From Beaufortia kweichowensis (lineage: Eukaryota > Chordata > Actinopteri > Cypriniformes > Gastromyzontidae), in contig CM032817.1 in NCBI GenBank assembly GCA_019155185.1, forward strand, positions 10,932,034 to 10,996,033: DNA of 64,000 nt, given 5' to 3'. Under the pieces are notes generated by a model that saw only the letters and a program-made list of their open reading frames with translations, did no database searches and was not told the origin of the DNA. The stretch's first letter is position 1; each line of letters begins with the position of its first letter. A program made the translations under genes and the position numbers. Shown one piece after another: positions 39,701-52,279 of the stretch.

Positions 39701-42700
39701 AATGAAACTCTTATTAGAAGAAACAGGATTTAATGATAATCTTTATCCATACACCAGCAGGGCCTTTGAACAGTTTCTCTCAGCTAAACAAAAGAGACGG
39801 ATTATTATGAAACAGGCAAGAGATATGTTATGAGACACAACAAAGTGACTTTGACAACTGTCTGTTATCTGCTGAGATTTGACACAGACGTCTTTGTCCC
39901 TGACCTCTGACCCTGTCTGACATATCACCTGATGCAAGGACAAACAGTCTACCAGATCACATGGAGACGATGGGACGCACATTGAATTGAGATTTTCAAA
40001 AAAGATGCTTATTTAACATATCTGTATCAATAATCTGGATGTCTATGCAGACGTGTACATATGTGTGTGCACATTCTGAGGCCATTAAATGTCACGCAAC
40101 ATAAGCATTGGGATGATGGTGTATCATTACCCACAATGCCTTTCTAACCCTAATCTAAAGAGGAGAGAAAGAGAGGAGATGGATGCTCCGGTGAACAGGA
40201 TCTGACAGGTAAAGGGGCATGATTTGGTATGCAGAGGGTCTCTCACCTTGAGGGGCAAGATATTTGCTCAGCACTAAGAGTGGACCGAACGCACGGTATC
40301 TCGAACAGCAGACGGGTGCCGTGTGGTCATGAATTTTCGAAACCTACTTGGTCTGAAAAGCCTCTCATATCACTTTCTCATAGAGTAATTAGTGTGGAAT
40401 GTTAGATTATCTAATAAAAATTAACAGTCAGCTTTGATTTCCAATTTGACAAGGAAAGACAACAAGTGTCGACTTCATAATCACACAAAGCACAGATTTG
40501 AATATAGATGAAAATTACACCTGATGGTAACATTTCAACCTTCACAATCCAATGGACATCTGTTGTCAACATTATTTGCTTTAATTGTTCATTATTACTA
40601 CAAACAAACAAACACAAAGCAACCGTATTCACTACAAAGAGCTGCAATTGAAGCCAAATCATTAAAGACGATTCCCATCCCTACACAGCAATTCAAACCT
40701 CTAACCTTCGGGCCAATGTTGACATCGCAATATCTAAACGAGAATGCACTCATGTATATTTCATGAGGTTTGTCGTCTTCAAATAGAGCCCTGCAGGCTA
40801 GACTTTGCAAGGTGTTGCTTTGTCTGCCCCCGGTGTGTCTTATCTATGTGATTAAAGTTGACTTAGATCATCGCCTCCGGCCCTGCGTGTTGGCGTTGAA
40901 TAATCATCTTTTTTCATCTCTTTGTGACAGCAGTGGCCAGACGATTCTGAAGACTTTCTGACTGCTCTCGGTCAGCGGAGAACGGCAGGATTCTTGTCTA
41001 CAGGCTGCATTAACATGCGGTTCAAGTAAAGCTGTGGCTTTCTGCTTCTATATTGAGTGATGGTAGAAAGAGGGTTCAATGCAACAGAGAGATTCTGAAT
41101 TTAAGAACTGGGGCGGTTCGTTATTCATGAGCTGGTGCTAAACAATTAACACAGAAAGAAATATGAATATTACTCAACTTAAATGTCAATAAATAAAGGT
41201 TTGCCAATACTAATATAAACTATTAAAATTATTTTCTTTTAGATAAATGAGGGTAAAATAAACATTAACACTGAATACTGATGATATATGGATGATGGGA
41301 TTCATACAGTATTCTTTAACGTTCAGACATAAAGAAAACTATAATAAAGATAACGATGTACACATATATTATGCACAAAAAAATCTTTAAATGCAAAAAG
41401 TCTATTATCTGATGTTTCTGGAAACATCACATATGCATGTTTATGATAGCTTGTTCATGGATAATTCAGTCTGAACCATAAAATGCATTATTAAAAACAT
41501 CCAAGTTATTCAACATCTACAGTAAGCTGTTATATGAATTTCATTTTATCCTTTTTTTATCCTCCTATTTGCTACAGCGATTCGGATCTGAATTAAATTT
41601 AAGAATACAATTTAACAGGATTCTGAATGGTGCACATCACTGTACTTTTAACTCAAATCAGCTATCACACTTCAGAGAGCTGCTCATATGATGTTAAGAA
41701 TTATCACACCATGACTGTCACAAAACTACATACTAACGGTTAAGATGCAAGTCAGCATGCAGACCAGAAGCACAGCGTGTGACGAGAAGCAGCTGAGTGC
41801 TAAAAATAGAACTTGAGTTTCATTTTTACATGCGCTACACGTGTGCAGTCTGCCCTGGGTGTGATGGAAAACCAGGGCCAGGAGTGAAATAATGGAGACA
41901 TCAACTTTAAGGAGAATCATTCTTGACACGCTTTTAAGAGACCTTATTTAGTGACACGAGAACGTCAAGATTTAAGGGCGCACACACACACACAAAAACA
42001 CAGAATCAGGACCACTGCAGCTGTGTTTCCAGACTGGCACATTACTCAAAACACAACCCACAACATTTACTTCAAATTTGAAGCATCATGTACTTGTGAG
42101 GTAAAAAGCATTAAATGAAAATAAACTGCAGATTTATTTGGATGCACGGTGTGCATTGAATGTTACTTTCCCCTGCATACACAGCAGTTCTTTGCGGTTG
42201 GTAGTGGAGGTTACAGAGGTCTGAATGTTTAAAATAAACTGTAAAATAATAAATAATTAAAATACAGTAAGGACTGCAGCTGTTGGCTCTTAGATGTCAA
42301 GAAGAAAACCTCCTGGCACTGTACTGAAGTAATTACTATAGCAACCACAATACAGATATGCTCCAACAAAAGCTTCAACAAAAGAATGATTCAACAAAAT
42401 CAATTGCAAAAGCGGACAGTGCGAGCAAAGCCACAGTGCAACAAACACAGCCTGTTTAAAATTCATCATGTGACAGTGATCCAAACAAACAATCTTGACA
42501 TTGAGCTTTCCAATCCATTCAAAACTCTGCTCTGGATTTCAGTATTTTCTCCTAATCAAGTGGCTTGAACGAGGATTGTAATGGCTCAATTTCTGGTCAA
42601 TATTAGCAGATTAAACTGTTTGATCTTCAAAAACAAAATGCCAGATGATGATTGGTTCTCCACATCTCTAAAGGGCGGGTCTTATATCTATCAGTTAAAC

Positions 42701-42715
42701 TAGCGTCTAGGGAAA

Positions 42716-42729
42716 TTGCCCCCTGCTCA
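42716..42729 (-). promoter_or_regulatory. CTCF-like motif
   Basis: The minus strand reads TGAGCAGGGGGCAA, containing the AGCAGGGGGC core of the CTCF consensus (CCASYAGRKGGCRSY). Flank matches are imperfect. Confidence 0.3.
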
Positions 42730-42845
42730 TCCCCTTAAACTCAAACAATATACTCTAATTTGGAAAAGAAAATGAAGTTTTTTGCCTTGACCGTGCATTT
42801 TCAGGGATAGAGCAACACTTCCAGAGTCCTCGCGGATGCGATGCA

Positions 42846-42859
42846 GTTGCCAAGGCAAC
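42846..42859. promoter_or_regulatory. Perfect RFX X-box
   Basis: GTTGCCAAGGCAAC is an exact palindromic X-box (GTNRCC, 2-nt spacer, RGYAAC). It sits in a small GC-richer patch (about 42810-42890) within AT-rich DNA, 9.2 kb upstream of isx. Confidence 0.5.
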
Positions 42860-45735
42860 CTCGACAGGCAGCCGAGTGTGTGATAAAATGAGGAAGGTTG
42901 ACTTTACTCTTAAACAGAAATACAGATATTCAGAAATACAGAGATATTTGAAGACTGCGCTATAACTTTAGTGCTTTAGTTATTAAATCAGCACTAATAG
43001 AAGAAGCGTAAAGATCGATTCATAATTTTGGCTCTGTGTGTATATAACATCAAGGCTAAGCTCAGCATTTTCAATTTGCAGGAACGTTTTTTCACACTTT
43101 TTATTGACCATAATCTTATCAAACATAATTATACGAGAATTACATGCCAAGAGATTTAAACGAACCTCAGATTCGTTTAAGATTTAAACGAACAGTGAGC
43201 AACAGTAACAGTAATGCTTACCTTAGACAACACCTCTAACTATGACCCACAACCTGTCTTTTGTTCTAAGGATAGCAGCCCATTGTAATGTCATGTGAAT
43301 TGTACACTAGCAGCAACTAATTGCAGTGTAGCACATAGATGCTGTCAATGGCTTTTAAAAACATTGGTATTAATGTTCAGTCAACGTCTGACACCCTGTG
43401 CTAGACACTTCAAATGATGGCTCGCCAGCGCAGCGCCCCCAACATGTAATCAGCTGTGAAGCTTTTCAAACGCTCCTTACATTAGCTCAAAGCAGCGAGC
43501 GTTTCAAGAGCCGATTGAAGAAAGTGTCGGAAGTAAACAACTACAGGGTTTATACTGCACTGTATTACTCTCTGAGGAACAATGGACTCGATGGGTTGCT
43601 TCTTAAGGTTCATTGAGCCCAAGTTAGCAATAGCACCTGCTCTTCCATGAGCTGTTAGCATCAGTCTTCCACCAGCCACTAATTTAGCTGTAAGCACATT
43701 AGCCTGCTGACTGAGAATGTAAAACTTCTTACTCGACTGGCTCCAACAATTGAACAATTCTCAGTAACTGACCCTTTTCTAAGCTTCGCCCCCTTTATTT
43801 ACTCTCTCCGCTTTACAAAACAAATATGAATTTTGTCAAACATTTGGTCACATTTCCTTAAAAAATAGGTAAAAACAGAGCAGTGTTTTACTAAACTGGA
43901 TACTTATAAATAAGGTTTTACAGCTTGTCTAACAATATGGCAACAGTTGCTTGAGAAGGACCGACCAATAAAATGAACATGGGTCTTAGCAAAGGTTAAA
44001 TTATCTGTTACCTGTCTCACATCAATAACTCAATGAATAGTTCTCCTAAGATCTTCACCTTTAGTACTTGTATGTCACCGCATTCCCGGGATTTGCAAAC
44101 AGAGAAGCGCAGGCTGCATGTTTTTGGCTTCAATGAGATGCTGCTTTGCCAAGCATATGTCCTCACACTTGATACACAAGGGCTCACGCAGGCATCCATC
44201 AAACTAGAAGACCTGGCAACATCCACAACAACTAGAAGCACAACAGCATTTGTTATTTAGGGAGCTTCCAATAAAAACACACTGGCAACATCTTTGCTTT
44301 TTATGGTATGGTATGTGGAGATACAAAAATATGGAAATATCATAGATGTTGAGATTGCGTTCGAGGTATTTTACTGCTTTATGGCTTCCAAAATGTAAGC
44401 GTGCATGAAATTGGCTCCTCTGGAGCTCTGCCTAAAGACCCCATGTGCATTTTGGGTCTTATTTTCGACAATTAATTGGCACCCATTATTAATAAAAGTA
44501 AAATGGGGTTTTATAATCTTTTATAAAGCACAACCTCTGAAACAACCCTCTATTTGTATTCATATTTTTAACACACCCTTCTCTGTCCTGCTATTGACCC
44601 TAATTTTCAATTGATACAAATCATGCAATTTTGCTTAGAAAAATGCAGATTATGCAAGTTAAAAAATAATGTGTAACACATTTCCTAGGTTTTAGTTTGC
44701 TGACATTACACGCAAACATATGTTTTGTTTTGTGTCAAGAGCAATAAAAAAGCATCAGTCGAGTCTACTGTACATCAGCTATACTATTTGTCTTTTCTAT
44801 CTGACATACTAGTATCTCACTAGTATCTCATTCTGTACCACAGCAATGATTTGAGGCGACATGTTTGTTTTCCGCTGCCGTCTCCCAGTATAAGTGTGCC
44901 GACTGGAACCCTATACTTTTTTTTAGCCCAGCGTGTTCTGCTCCAATTCCCAGAACAAATCAAATGCAACACTCCCTCTCTTTGTAAATGTATGAGGATG
45001 TAGCTGCATATATTCCCGTATCCAGTCTCACAAATACATTGTTGGGTTGTCTGTCATTTTCACTATTGTCCTGATTCATCCACTACTAGAAATAATAGGA
45101 AGCAGTGAGTTTGCTTTGGCAATACCCATTCCATTTTTTGTACAAATTGACAGAATACATGAAAATATGCTTTTTGCATTCATAAAATCTAAATTGTAGA
45201 ATGAACTTTGACCCATACATATTTTTAACAGGTTTGGTGAGCTCCACACAACACCTCACATTCACATGACCTCATGCCTTTATATTTCTCTAAATTACAT
45301 CAATATGTCGGTTTCTCTTCCTTAAACATCTTCCTTTTACTTTCTTTGTAATCCATCTTCCACTACTCTCATTCCTCAGTTTTCTTTCTTTTCACCCACG
45401 CGTTTATGTTCTTCAGAAGGAGGTGGTGAGTCCAACTCGTTTCATTATTATACTGTAAATGGCACCTGAAATATTAATCTGCTTTTGAGCACCTTTTACT
45501 TTCATATCAAGACCAACAGTTTCGTGAGGTCTTATCCTGAGATGCTTTTAAACAGTATTGAAGAAGTTTTAGTTTTGTAATGAAAGTACTTAATGCATTT
45601 GAACAGTTATTTTTAGTCTACAAAACTAATTTCAGAAATGTAAGTATACGTCTTCAGATCAAAATGTTTGTCAGGTCAAGAGAGATATTTTACTTAAGTA
45701 AAACTACACTTTTGAACAGCAGTAGTCGGTTTTGG
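42860..45735. other. Gene desert segment, non-coding
   Basis: No supported exon. Only a local duplicated and inverted motif at 43152-43193 stands out. Confidence 0.5.
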
Positions 45736-46097
45736 TTTGACCAAAGCGTGTTACTGGCTCCCAGGGAAGACGAACAGGCAAGAAGTATTTTAACACTCTT
45801 TACTTGGTAGATAATTTAAAAACAAACAAACATCCTCAGGAACCATAAACATCCGTGGAACAGGAACTAGAATAAGGCATCAACAGGCATAGCATAACTG
45901 GGAACCAAAGATTAACATAACGTAGACCTGACAATGAAACAGAACAAACACACGGTATATAAAGAGTCCAGAATGATTAACAACAGGTGCAGGTGAAATC
46001 AAAGCTGGTGACTGGTGATTCATGACAGGTGTGGTGAGTGCAAGGCATTATGGGAGATGAAGTCCAGAAGGGAGGTGCAGGGTGACACTGTGACAAA
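45736..46097. mobile_element. Probable interspersed repeat fragment ending GTGACACTGTGACA
   Basis: The run AACACTCTTTACTTGG, AACAGGAACTAGAATAAGGC, CAGGTGCAGGTGAAATCA, GGCATTATGGGAGATGAAGT, then GGTGACACTGTGACA resembles a repeat family I have seen scattered in cyprinid DNA. Its class (LTR remnant or DNA element) is not clear from this copy and no coding survives. Confidence 0.4.
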
Positions 46098-49000
46098 GCG
46101 TTAGAATATGTTGGCACATATTGTGAACAAAATAACAGCGACGCCACATGAAAAGAAAGCTGAATTGATGCAATTAAATCACAATTACAAATGCAGCTGT
46201 AAAGAACAGTCACACAAGGTTGATTGCCAATTAGCTAGAATATACACCCGACAATTACTGCTGCAACATTTGTGTTTTCAAAGCACAGAGGCCAGAGAGT
46301 CTGAGCGGAGCTCTGCAGGTGCTTGGGTTAACCAAACTGCAAAATTATTTGTTAAATATTTGCACAAATCTATGTGAAATTATGGTAATTATGCATCAAA
46401 TTGCAAGTAAAAGGGAAGCAAAGGTAACTGCATGACGGCAAGAGGTTGCAAACAGGGATAAACATAGACTTCATGACAGGCCTGGTGTTTAATAGTTTCC
46501 TGTGTGTTCAGTGCCAATGCACAACAGACCTAACACCTGCTGTACGGAGCATATAGGAAAACCCATAGAAAAATGAATTGTGGTATTATTAAGGTAAAAG
46601 TGTAACAACCATGTTTTCAGTGGACTGATTACCATGTGCAGCATGAGAAACTGAACCAGACTAACCTTGACTACTGAAAAAGGGCAGATGTAAAACACCA
46701 AGAACTGGAGGTTATGCTTTTAAAAGTACAGCACAATATCTGTTTGCAAATGTAACAGAAACAGTATGACAGGATTTCACAAAGGACCAAAGGCCAAACT
46801 TATATTCAGTATGATAAGCACACAAATGGTAAAAGAATTTTCTTCATCACAAACCGCTCTATCATAACCTTTCTGTAGCATGCTGTCAAGTGTTGTCAAG
46901 GGATAAAGAACACAATAAAGCTGTCGGTAACTGTGAGTTAAAGCAGCGTAAGGGGTTTCTCCCCGAATCCCCAGCCAAATCTCTGTAAGCATGATTGTTC
47001 TGAAACACTGCTAGCTCCCTTTATTTATTAATACTTGGTTATTTACTCTTTTAAAAATGAAAACAGTCCAGAGAGATTTGAATCAAAGTCAGAACAGGCC
47101 AAGCCGGCACATATTACCTGTCAGTCTGAGAAGGAGCGGGCCTGTACGAGCCGTCACGCTGAGAAGAATGCTAATGGACCGCACATATTTTCACGTTCCC
47201 TCTGTGACAGACAGAAAGTAACTGAGCAAACGTGAGACACTTGTCAAATACACAGAGCTACTGCTCTGCATACTACAATATAGCATAAACAACATACTAC
47301 TTAAACATTTTCTGCAGTATAACATTTCTACTGTGCATAGTATTAACATTTTTTGTATGTATGGACGGCTTACTACTTACTTCCAAAATCTGCAATGTAC
47401 AACTAAAGCACTGAGTGGACAACTGTATCCCAGAATGCAATGCGCTCAACTTGAAAACTAATATGTTTGCAGATTTCTCTTGTTTTATTCCTCATACTTA
47501 AAACGAAAGGTCAATATGAACTTGATATAAGCATACTGATTACATACAGCACAGTATACATCGCGAGTACTTAGATAATGTCGTTTTTCGAACATGCCTG
47601 TTTTACATTCTGACAGTCTATTCATCCACAGACAATCTCCAATATTTGATTTCTCTCCTGTCCACCTCCTTTGGAACACACACATGATTACGGTTTGATG
47701 AATCCAAAACATTCAACCGACAGCACTGCCCTTTTCTATCCTGTTTGCGGTAATAGAGGTGACGTTGTCATACTCTGGTCAGAACATCAGAGAAACTGAG
47801 AAACAAAGTTATTATCATCCTCATCATCAGATCATCATGTTCTGTCCTCTTCCATCATGTCCTGGGGCTTTGAGATCAGACCCTTTCACAGGGAGACTGA
47901 AGTACTAATAACATTTGATATTACATTTGTAGTAAATGCAAATGCAAGTAAATGCTAGTGTTATTGTTTTTTAATAAACTTCTCTTTAATTATTTTTTCA
48001 ATGACTTGCAAAATCTCAACTTAGAGCCATAATTAACTATATACGATAGGGATTGAACATACAAACCTGATCTTTAACCAGGTTACACAACATTCAAACA
48101 TTCAGTTTCTAACTTCACCATCTGGATATTAAACGAGAGCAGGTAGCAGGCAATATACTCCACATTTATTTCATTTCAGGGTTAATGGCCCTAAAAACAA
48201 TGTCTGTCTCAGATCAGAAAGTGTAAAGCAGCCAGACTAAATCTGACCTGACAGCGCTCTCTTCTGTACTGTCACTCATGTTCGCCATCACCGCTACAAA
48301 GCTCACCGGATGAGTTATCCAGGCCCACCTAGATTTATAACGTCTAACCAGCTTCTCCCATGACTATGCATGTATAACCCAGTTTACATGTGTAATTTAA
48401 CTATTAAGCATTCATCCAGACTGTTAAGGTATTTACTCAGCACAACCTGTCATAGACCTGTCACACACTTCTAAATCTCAAACCTGAACTAAATTAAACA
48501 CCATATTTGACACAATTATAGACTTATTTCTTTCTATTGAATTTTGCATGCCGTATAAATGTTAGTCATGCTTGAAATTAAGTGATATTCTTTAGCTTGA
48601 CACACGCATCATGACAATTTAAATTAAGCCACTTTTCTGAGTCAATACACTTTAATTTGCCACAAACTATATTACTGTAATGGTAGGAACGTTATAATAA
48701 CTGGCCAAACTTTCTTGAAAGTGCTGATAAACGAGAATCTCATCTCAGTTCTATTGCATGGCTGATTCATAATGCACTGCCTCGTCTTCAGGCAACATCA
48801 CATTTACACGGACGCTGACGGGTAATGACGCCTGGAAAAACATAATCAAGAGGGGATGAAAGAGATTGCATCCACAGGCTTTTTTCTGGTGCCCGTTATG
48901 AAATCTAAAGACAGCACAATGCCTCCAATTACAAATGACAGAACATGCATCTCATACATATATCATGCAATTACATGAATTAGCAAGTGTTTTAATAAGT

Positions 49001-49539
49001 GATAAGATGAGAACAGACGTATTCAATTAAATACAAATAATGATGTGTTCATTTGTTCAAGAAAGCACAGTCAATATGTACTAGAGATTTACATGACAGG
49101 CAATGAGGTTGTATATAACCCGAATGTCTAAGAGACGCTCCTCAACTTTTCCATTTGAGACTATTGAAGTCCAGTAGTCTGCAGTAAACCCTGTGTGAAC
49201 TGCGCAGTGAATGCAAAATGAGACTGCAGTGCTTTTGCTCCGATCAAGATCTTCCCGTCGAGGATTGAGGAGAAAGAAGAGAGAAGTGAACAGGACACAG
49301 GATCGAACAATTAATGATGCAATAATGACACAAGCTCTCCAGAGGAACTCGAGCCTACTTGATCTTCAAGAGTTAAAACAGGAATTCTGAGTCATATGAC
49401 CTTTATAAAAGTGAAGGATGGTCAAAAATAGACGTGAATGCAGATATGAATGCTGATGGGTGTCCTCTATACAGAATCACATAAATCAGTCACTAACTAC
49501 CCATCAATATAACATCTTAAATGGAAAAAAGGTTATTAA
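46098..49539. other. Non-coding, AT-rich
   Basis: Apart from the dispersed repeat at 47275-47445, nothing recognisable; no exon supported. Confidence 0.5.
47275..47445. repeat. Dispersed CATACTACTT/ACTGTGCATAGTA repeat with ZNF143-like end
   Basis: Related words occur at about 32030-32140 (ACAGTATGTACTTT). The right end TCCCAGAATGCAATGCG (47428-47444) fits the ZNF143/Staf binding consensus and is often carried by such repeats in fish. Confidence 0.4.
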
Positions 49540-49556
49540 AGGTCACCTAAGGGTCA
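49540..49556 (+). promoter_or_regulatory. DR5 retinoic-acid response element upstream of isx
   Basis: AGGTCA-CCTAA-GGGTCA has two perfect RGGTCA half-sites on the same strand separated by exactly five bases, the canonical RAR/RXR DR5 arrangement. It lies 2,492 bp upstream of the isx start codon and no other gene starts nearby. ISX is known in mammals to be induced by retinoic acid, which makes the position meaningful. Function here is inferred. Confidence 0.6.
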
Positions 49557-49940
49557 TAATTTGCATATTTAAACATTGTTGGATAATAAACTGCAAAACA
49601 GAATACAGTTAAGAAAATAAAGGTAGTTAATTACAAAAATAAAATTGTATGCTATTAACATACAGTTATCATACAGTGGGTTTGGGGTGAGGGGTCTCTA
49701 GACAAGTTGTGTTGTAAAGAAATACTGCTGTGGGTAAAACATGCAGCACTAAAGGAATGGAAATTGGCTGTCAGACTGCGAGTGAAGGAGGAATTGTGTG
49801 TTAATTGAATGTGTAATCCATTTACTGCCTCAGACTGCAGAAATAAGGGTATTTGGCACAACTCCTGCCTCTCAGAAATATAGATTACATCAGAGATTCT
49901 GAGAGAAAAGATTGTCTGTGAGTGGAGGAGTAGATGCTGT

Positions 49941-50134
<194 letters not shown>

Positions 50135-50742
50135 TGAACGATAGGACGAGTGTTACAGAGAAAGATGAAATACATTAATGCAAAGTACTTTTATAGGCAT
50201 ATAAAAGCAATACCTGCTGCGTTAAAAAACATGATAAAATAAAATCTATAATGCAAAACACCTGTTCAACAACTCACAGCTGTTCATTATTGGTATTGCA
50301 TAGATATGCTCTGTTATGAGCCTAAAGGAGCCATTCACACAACAATGAAAAACAATTTACCCATACGTTGTTCAAAACTTCATTTGACAGACAATTGTTG
50401 AATTATAGACATTGTCAATAATGCTGCTTCTAAAATGCAACAAAATCCCATAACAGCATCATAAAATAGTCCATATAACTTACACCATGTCAGATATACG
50501 CACCAATATTTGAATTGATGTGAATAATGATAATTGAATCATTATTTACCCATGTTAAAATCAGCCTTTTGTGAAATATTAAGTTAAAATTACTATTATC
50601 AATCTAATACTTATTTCAACTTTAAGAAATACAGACATCCACACAGGATTTATTGTAATGGAGTGCCAGTGCTGAATGTCTTAGATTTATAAGGGCCTTG
50701 AGAACTATATTTACATAAAAACAGGCGGCTTTTGATGTCTTA

Positions 50743-50759
50743 CGCTGCCATCTAGTGTC
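50743..50759 (-). promoter_or_regulatory. Strong CTCF-like motif upstream of isx
   Basis: The minus strand reads GACACTAGATGGCAGCG, which matches CCASYAGRKGGCRSY at nearly every core position (CACTAGATGGCAGC). It lies 1.29 kb upstream of the isx start codon. Confidence 0.5.
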
Positions 50760-51686
50760 TCTGGGGGGGAGGAAGACTTTCAAGAGCTTCCAGAAGTGTG
50801 AAACATAGCACTTCAGATAAACAGATGGAGCACAAGCCACATAAAGTCAGTCAGAGACTTGCCTGTCACAGATGAGAGGACTCAGAATGATAAAATATAG
50901 ATGAATGCGTCTCATCTGTAGTGTATACTGCATATCTGGCATTGCCCCTGTGCGATTTCTGGCCACGATTGCTGTGTATCTCTGGGTGTGGATGTGTACT
51001 TTTGTTGCAAGTGAATTATTCAGCTCAGGCTACATAATATCAGTGAGTCCTTGAAACAAAAAGAGATGTTTAATCTACTGTACTATGTTCCCATGGGATC
51101 TACAGTAGTGAAAGAGTGGGATTCCACATAGATATAGTTAAATTTGCCACACCAGCAAAATGCATTTATCACATTGTTGTATTTAATTATGATTATTACT
51201 AAACATCTATCTTACTAGAAATTGGTAGCGAAACGTGCAATCTATCAAACTGACTATGATGAAGAACCAAAATTTTCTTACTTCTTTAAAGGCTTGATGT
51301 TCTTTGTAGAGCACAGTACAGCCATATTACTACTGAAACTACGATGCAACATCAGTGGCTATTTAATGCTCAATGATACTGTACTTTTGAAATTTAGGGT
51401 TAGCCAATCACAACAAAGGTTAAAAACAACACAGTCAAAACATTACTTTGGTGTAATACACCTACACTATATAGGTAAAAGTTAATTATTTCCAGTTGGT
51501 ACAGGTGTAATTCCGCAGCTGACCATCTGGGGTTGCTGTTTGTTTAAAAAGTACAAAAGCAGGTGTGACACAGTATTTAGGTGTAAAGATAAAATATGAC
51601 AAAAAATGTCATATTCTTACAACTCTGCAACACTGCAACTACAAACTATAAAAAAAGAGTGCTTACAAAAACACATTTATACAATT

Positions 51687-51694
51687 TATATAAA
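51687..51694 (+). promoter_or_regulatory. isx: Possible isx TATA box
   Basis: TATATAAA about 350 bp upstream of the start codon would give a 5' UTR of roughly 325 bp. The region is AT-rich, so such words occur by chance. TTTATG (CDX-type) words follow at 51800-51805 and 51877-51882. Confidence 0.25.
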
Positions 51695-51764
51695 TGCAGA
51701 GTTTAAATCCTCAACATAATTTAACTATAAGTAAATGAAACTTTAAACAGTAATTGTGCGTTAT

Positions 51765-51782
51765 CCCTAACCCTAACCCTAA
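51765..51782. repeat. Three telomere-type units (CCCTAA)3
   Basis: Exactly three CCCTAA units, 270 bp upstream of the isx start codon; a very short interstitial telomere-like tract. Confidence 0.9.
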
Positions 51783-52047
51783 GCACCAGTACTCAGAGAT
51801 TTATGCTTAAATAAAACACTAATAAATGCATAGGTAAATAATCCTGAGACGTGTTCCTCATGAAAGAGGTTGAACATTTATGGCAGAGTAGATTTGTTAC
51901 ACAGTAAACTTTCAGCTCCACACTCCTCCTCCTCTGAAAGCTCGAAACAATATCATCACATACAGTTGTCGCACCTTGAACAGTCACAAAGGAACTATCA
52001 AAGGAGAACTAATTAGATAAGAAAAAAAAACATTCAAAGACGGTAAA

Positions 52048-52279
52048 ATGCAAATAGTTGATCTGGAATTAGACAAACAGGTGGAGAAGTCATCTCATGA
52101 AAGCCGGATATCCACAACCAACCCTAAATTTCTGCCACACTCTATTGAGGAAATACTGAAGAAACCGTCATCACTAACTGTTTTACCTCACAGAACCCAA
52201 CAGAGAATCGGATTATCTGAAACTACACAAACAAAACTACCGGTATACAAAAAAAACACAGATGCTCCAAAAATCACAG
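52048..52279 (+). CDS. isx: isx exon 1 coding part
   Basis: 77 codons plus one base, from ATG to donor GTACGT at 52280-52285 (context ACAG|GTACGT). It encodes an acidic/basic N-terminus, then PHSIEEILKKP, then a linker to the homeodomain. Confidence 0.88.

Larger units (their letters stand above)
28081..42700. other. Gene desert segment, non-coding
   Basis: About 14.6 kb without a supported exon. It contains a CCATGGTT-type palindromic repeat (32625-32765), an ACAGTATGTACTTT-type dispersed repeat (about 32030-32140) and a short GTTGCTAGGGTG-type copy (33681-33720). Frames up to 105 codons (39388-39705) show no domain and no splice-compatible conservation cues. Confidence 0.5.

Noticed and set aside
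39388..39705. 105-codon open frame in the desert
   Set aside because: Cys/His-rich but without zinc-finger spacing; no conserved-looking segments.
43428..43445. CTCF-like GTTGGGGGCGCTGC on the minus strand
   Set aside because: The key A before GGGGGC is T and the left flank does not fit; kept out as too weak.
50325..50400. Another GTTCACCC-type MITE end
   Set aside because: Similarity (GCCATTCACACAACAATGAA) is too eroded to claim.
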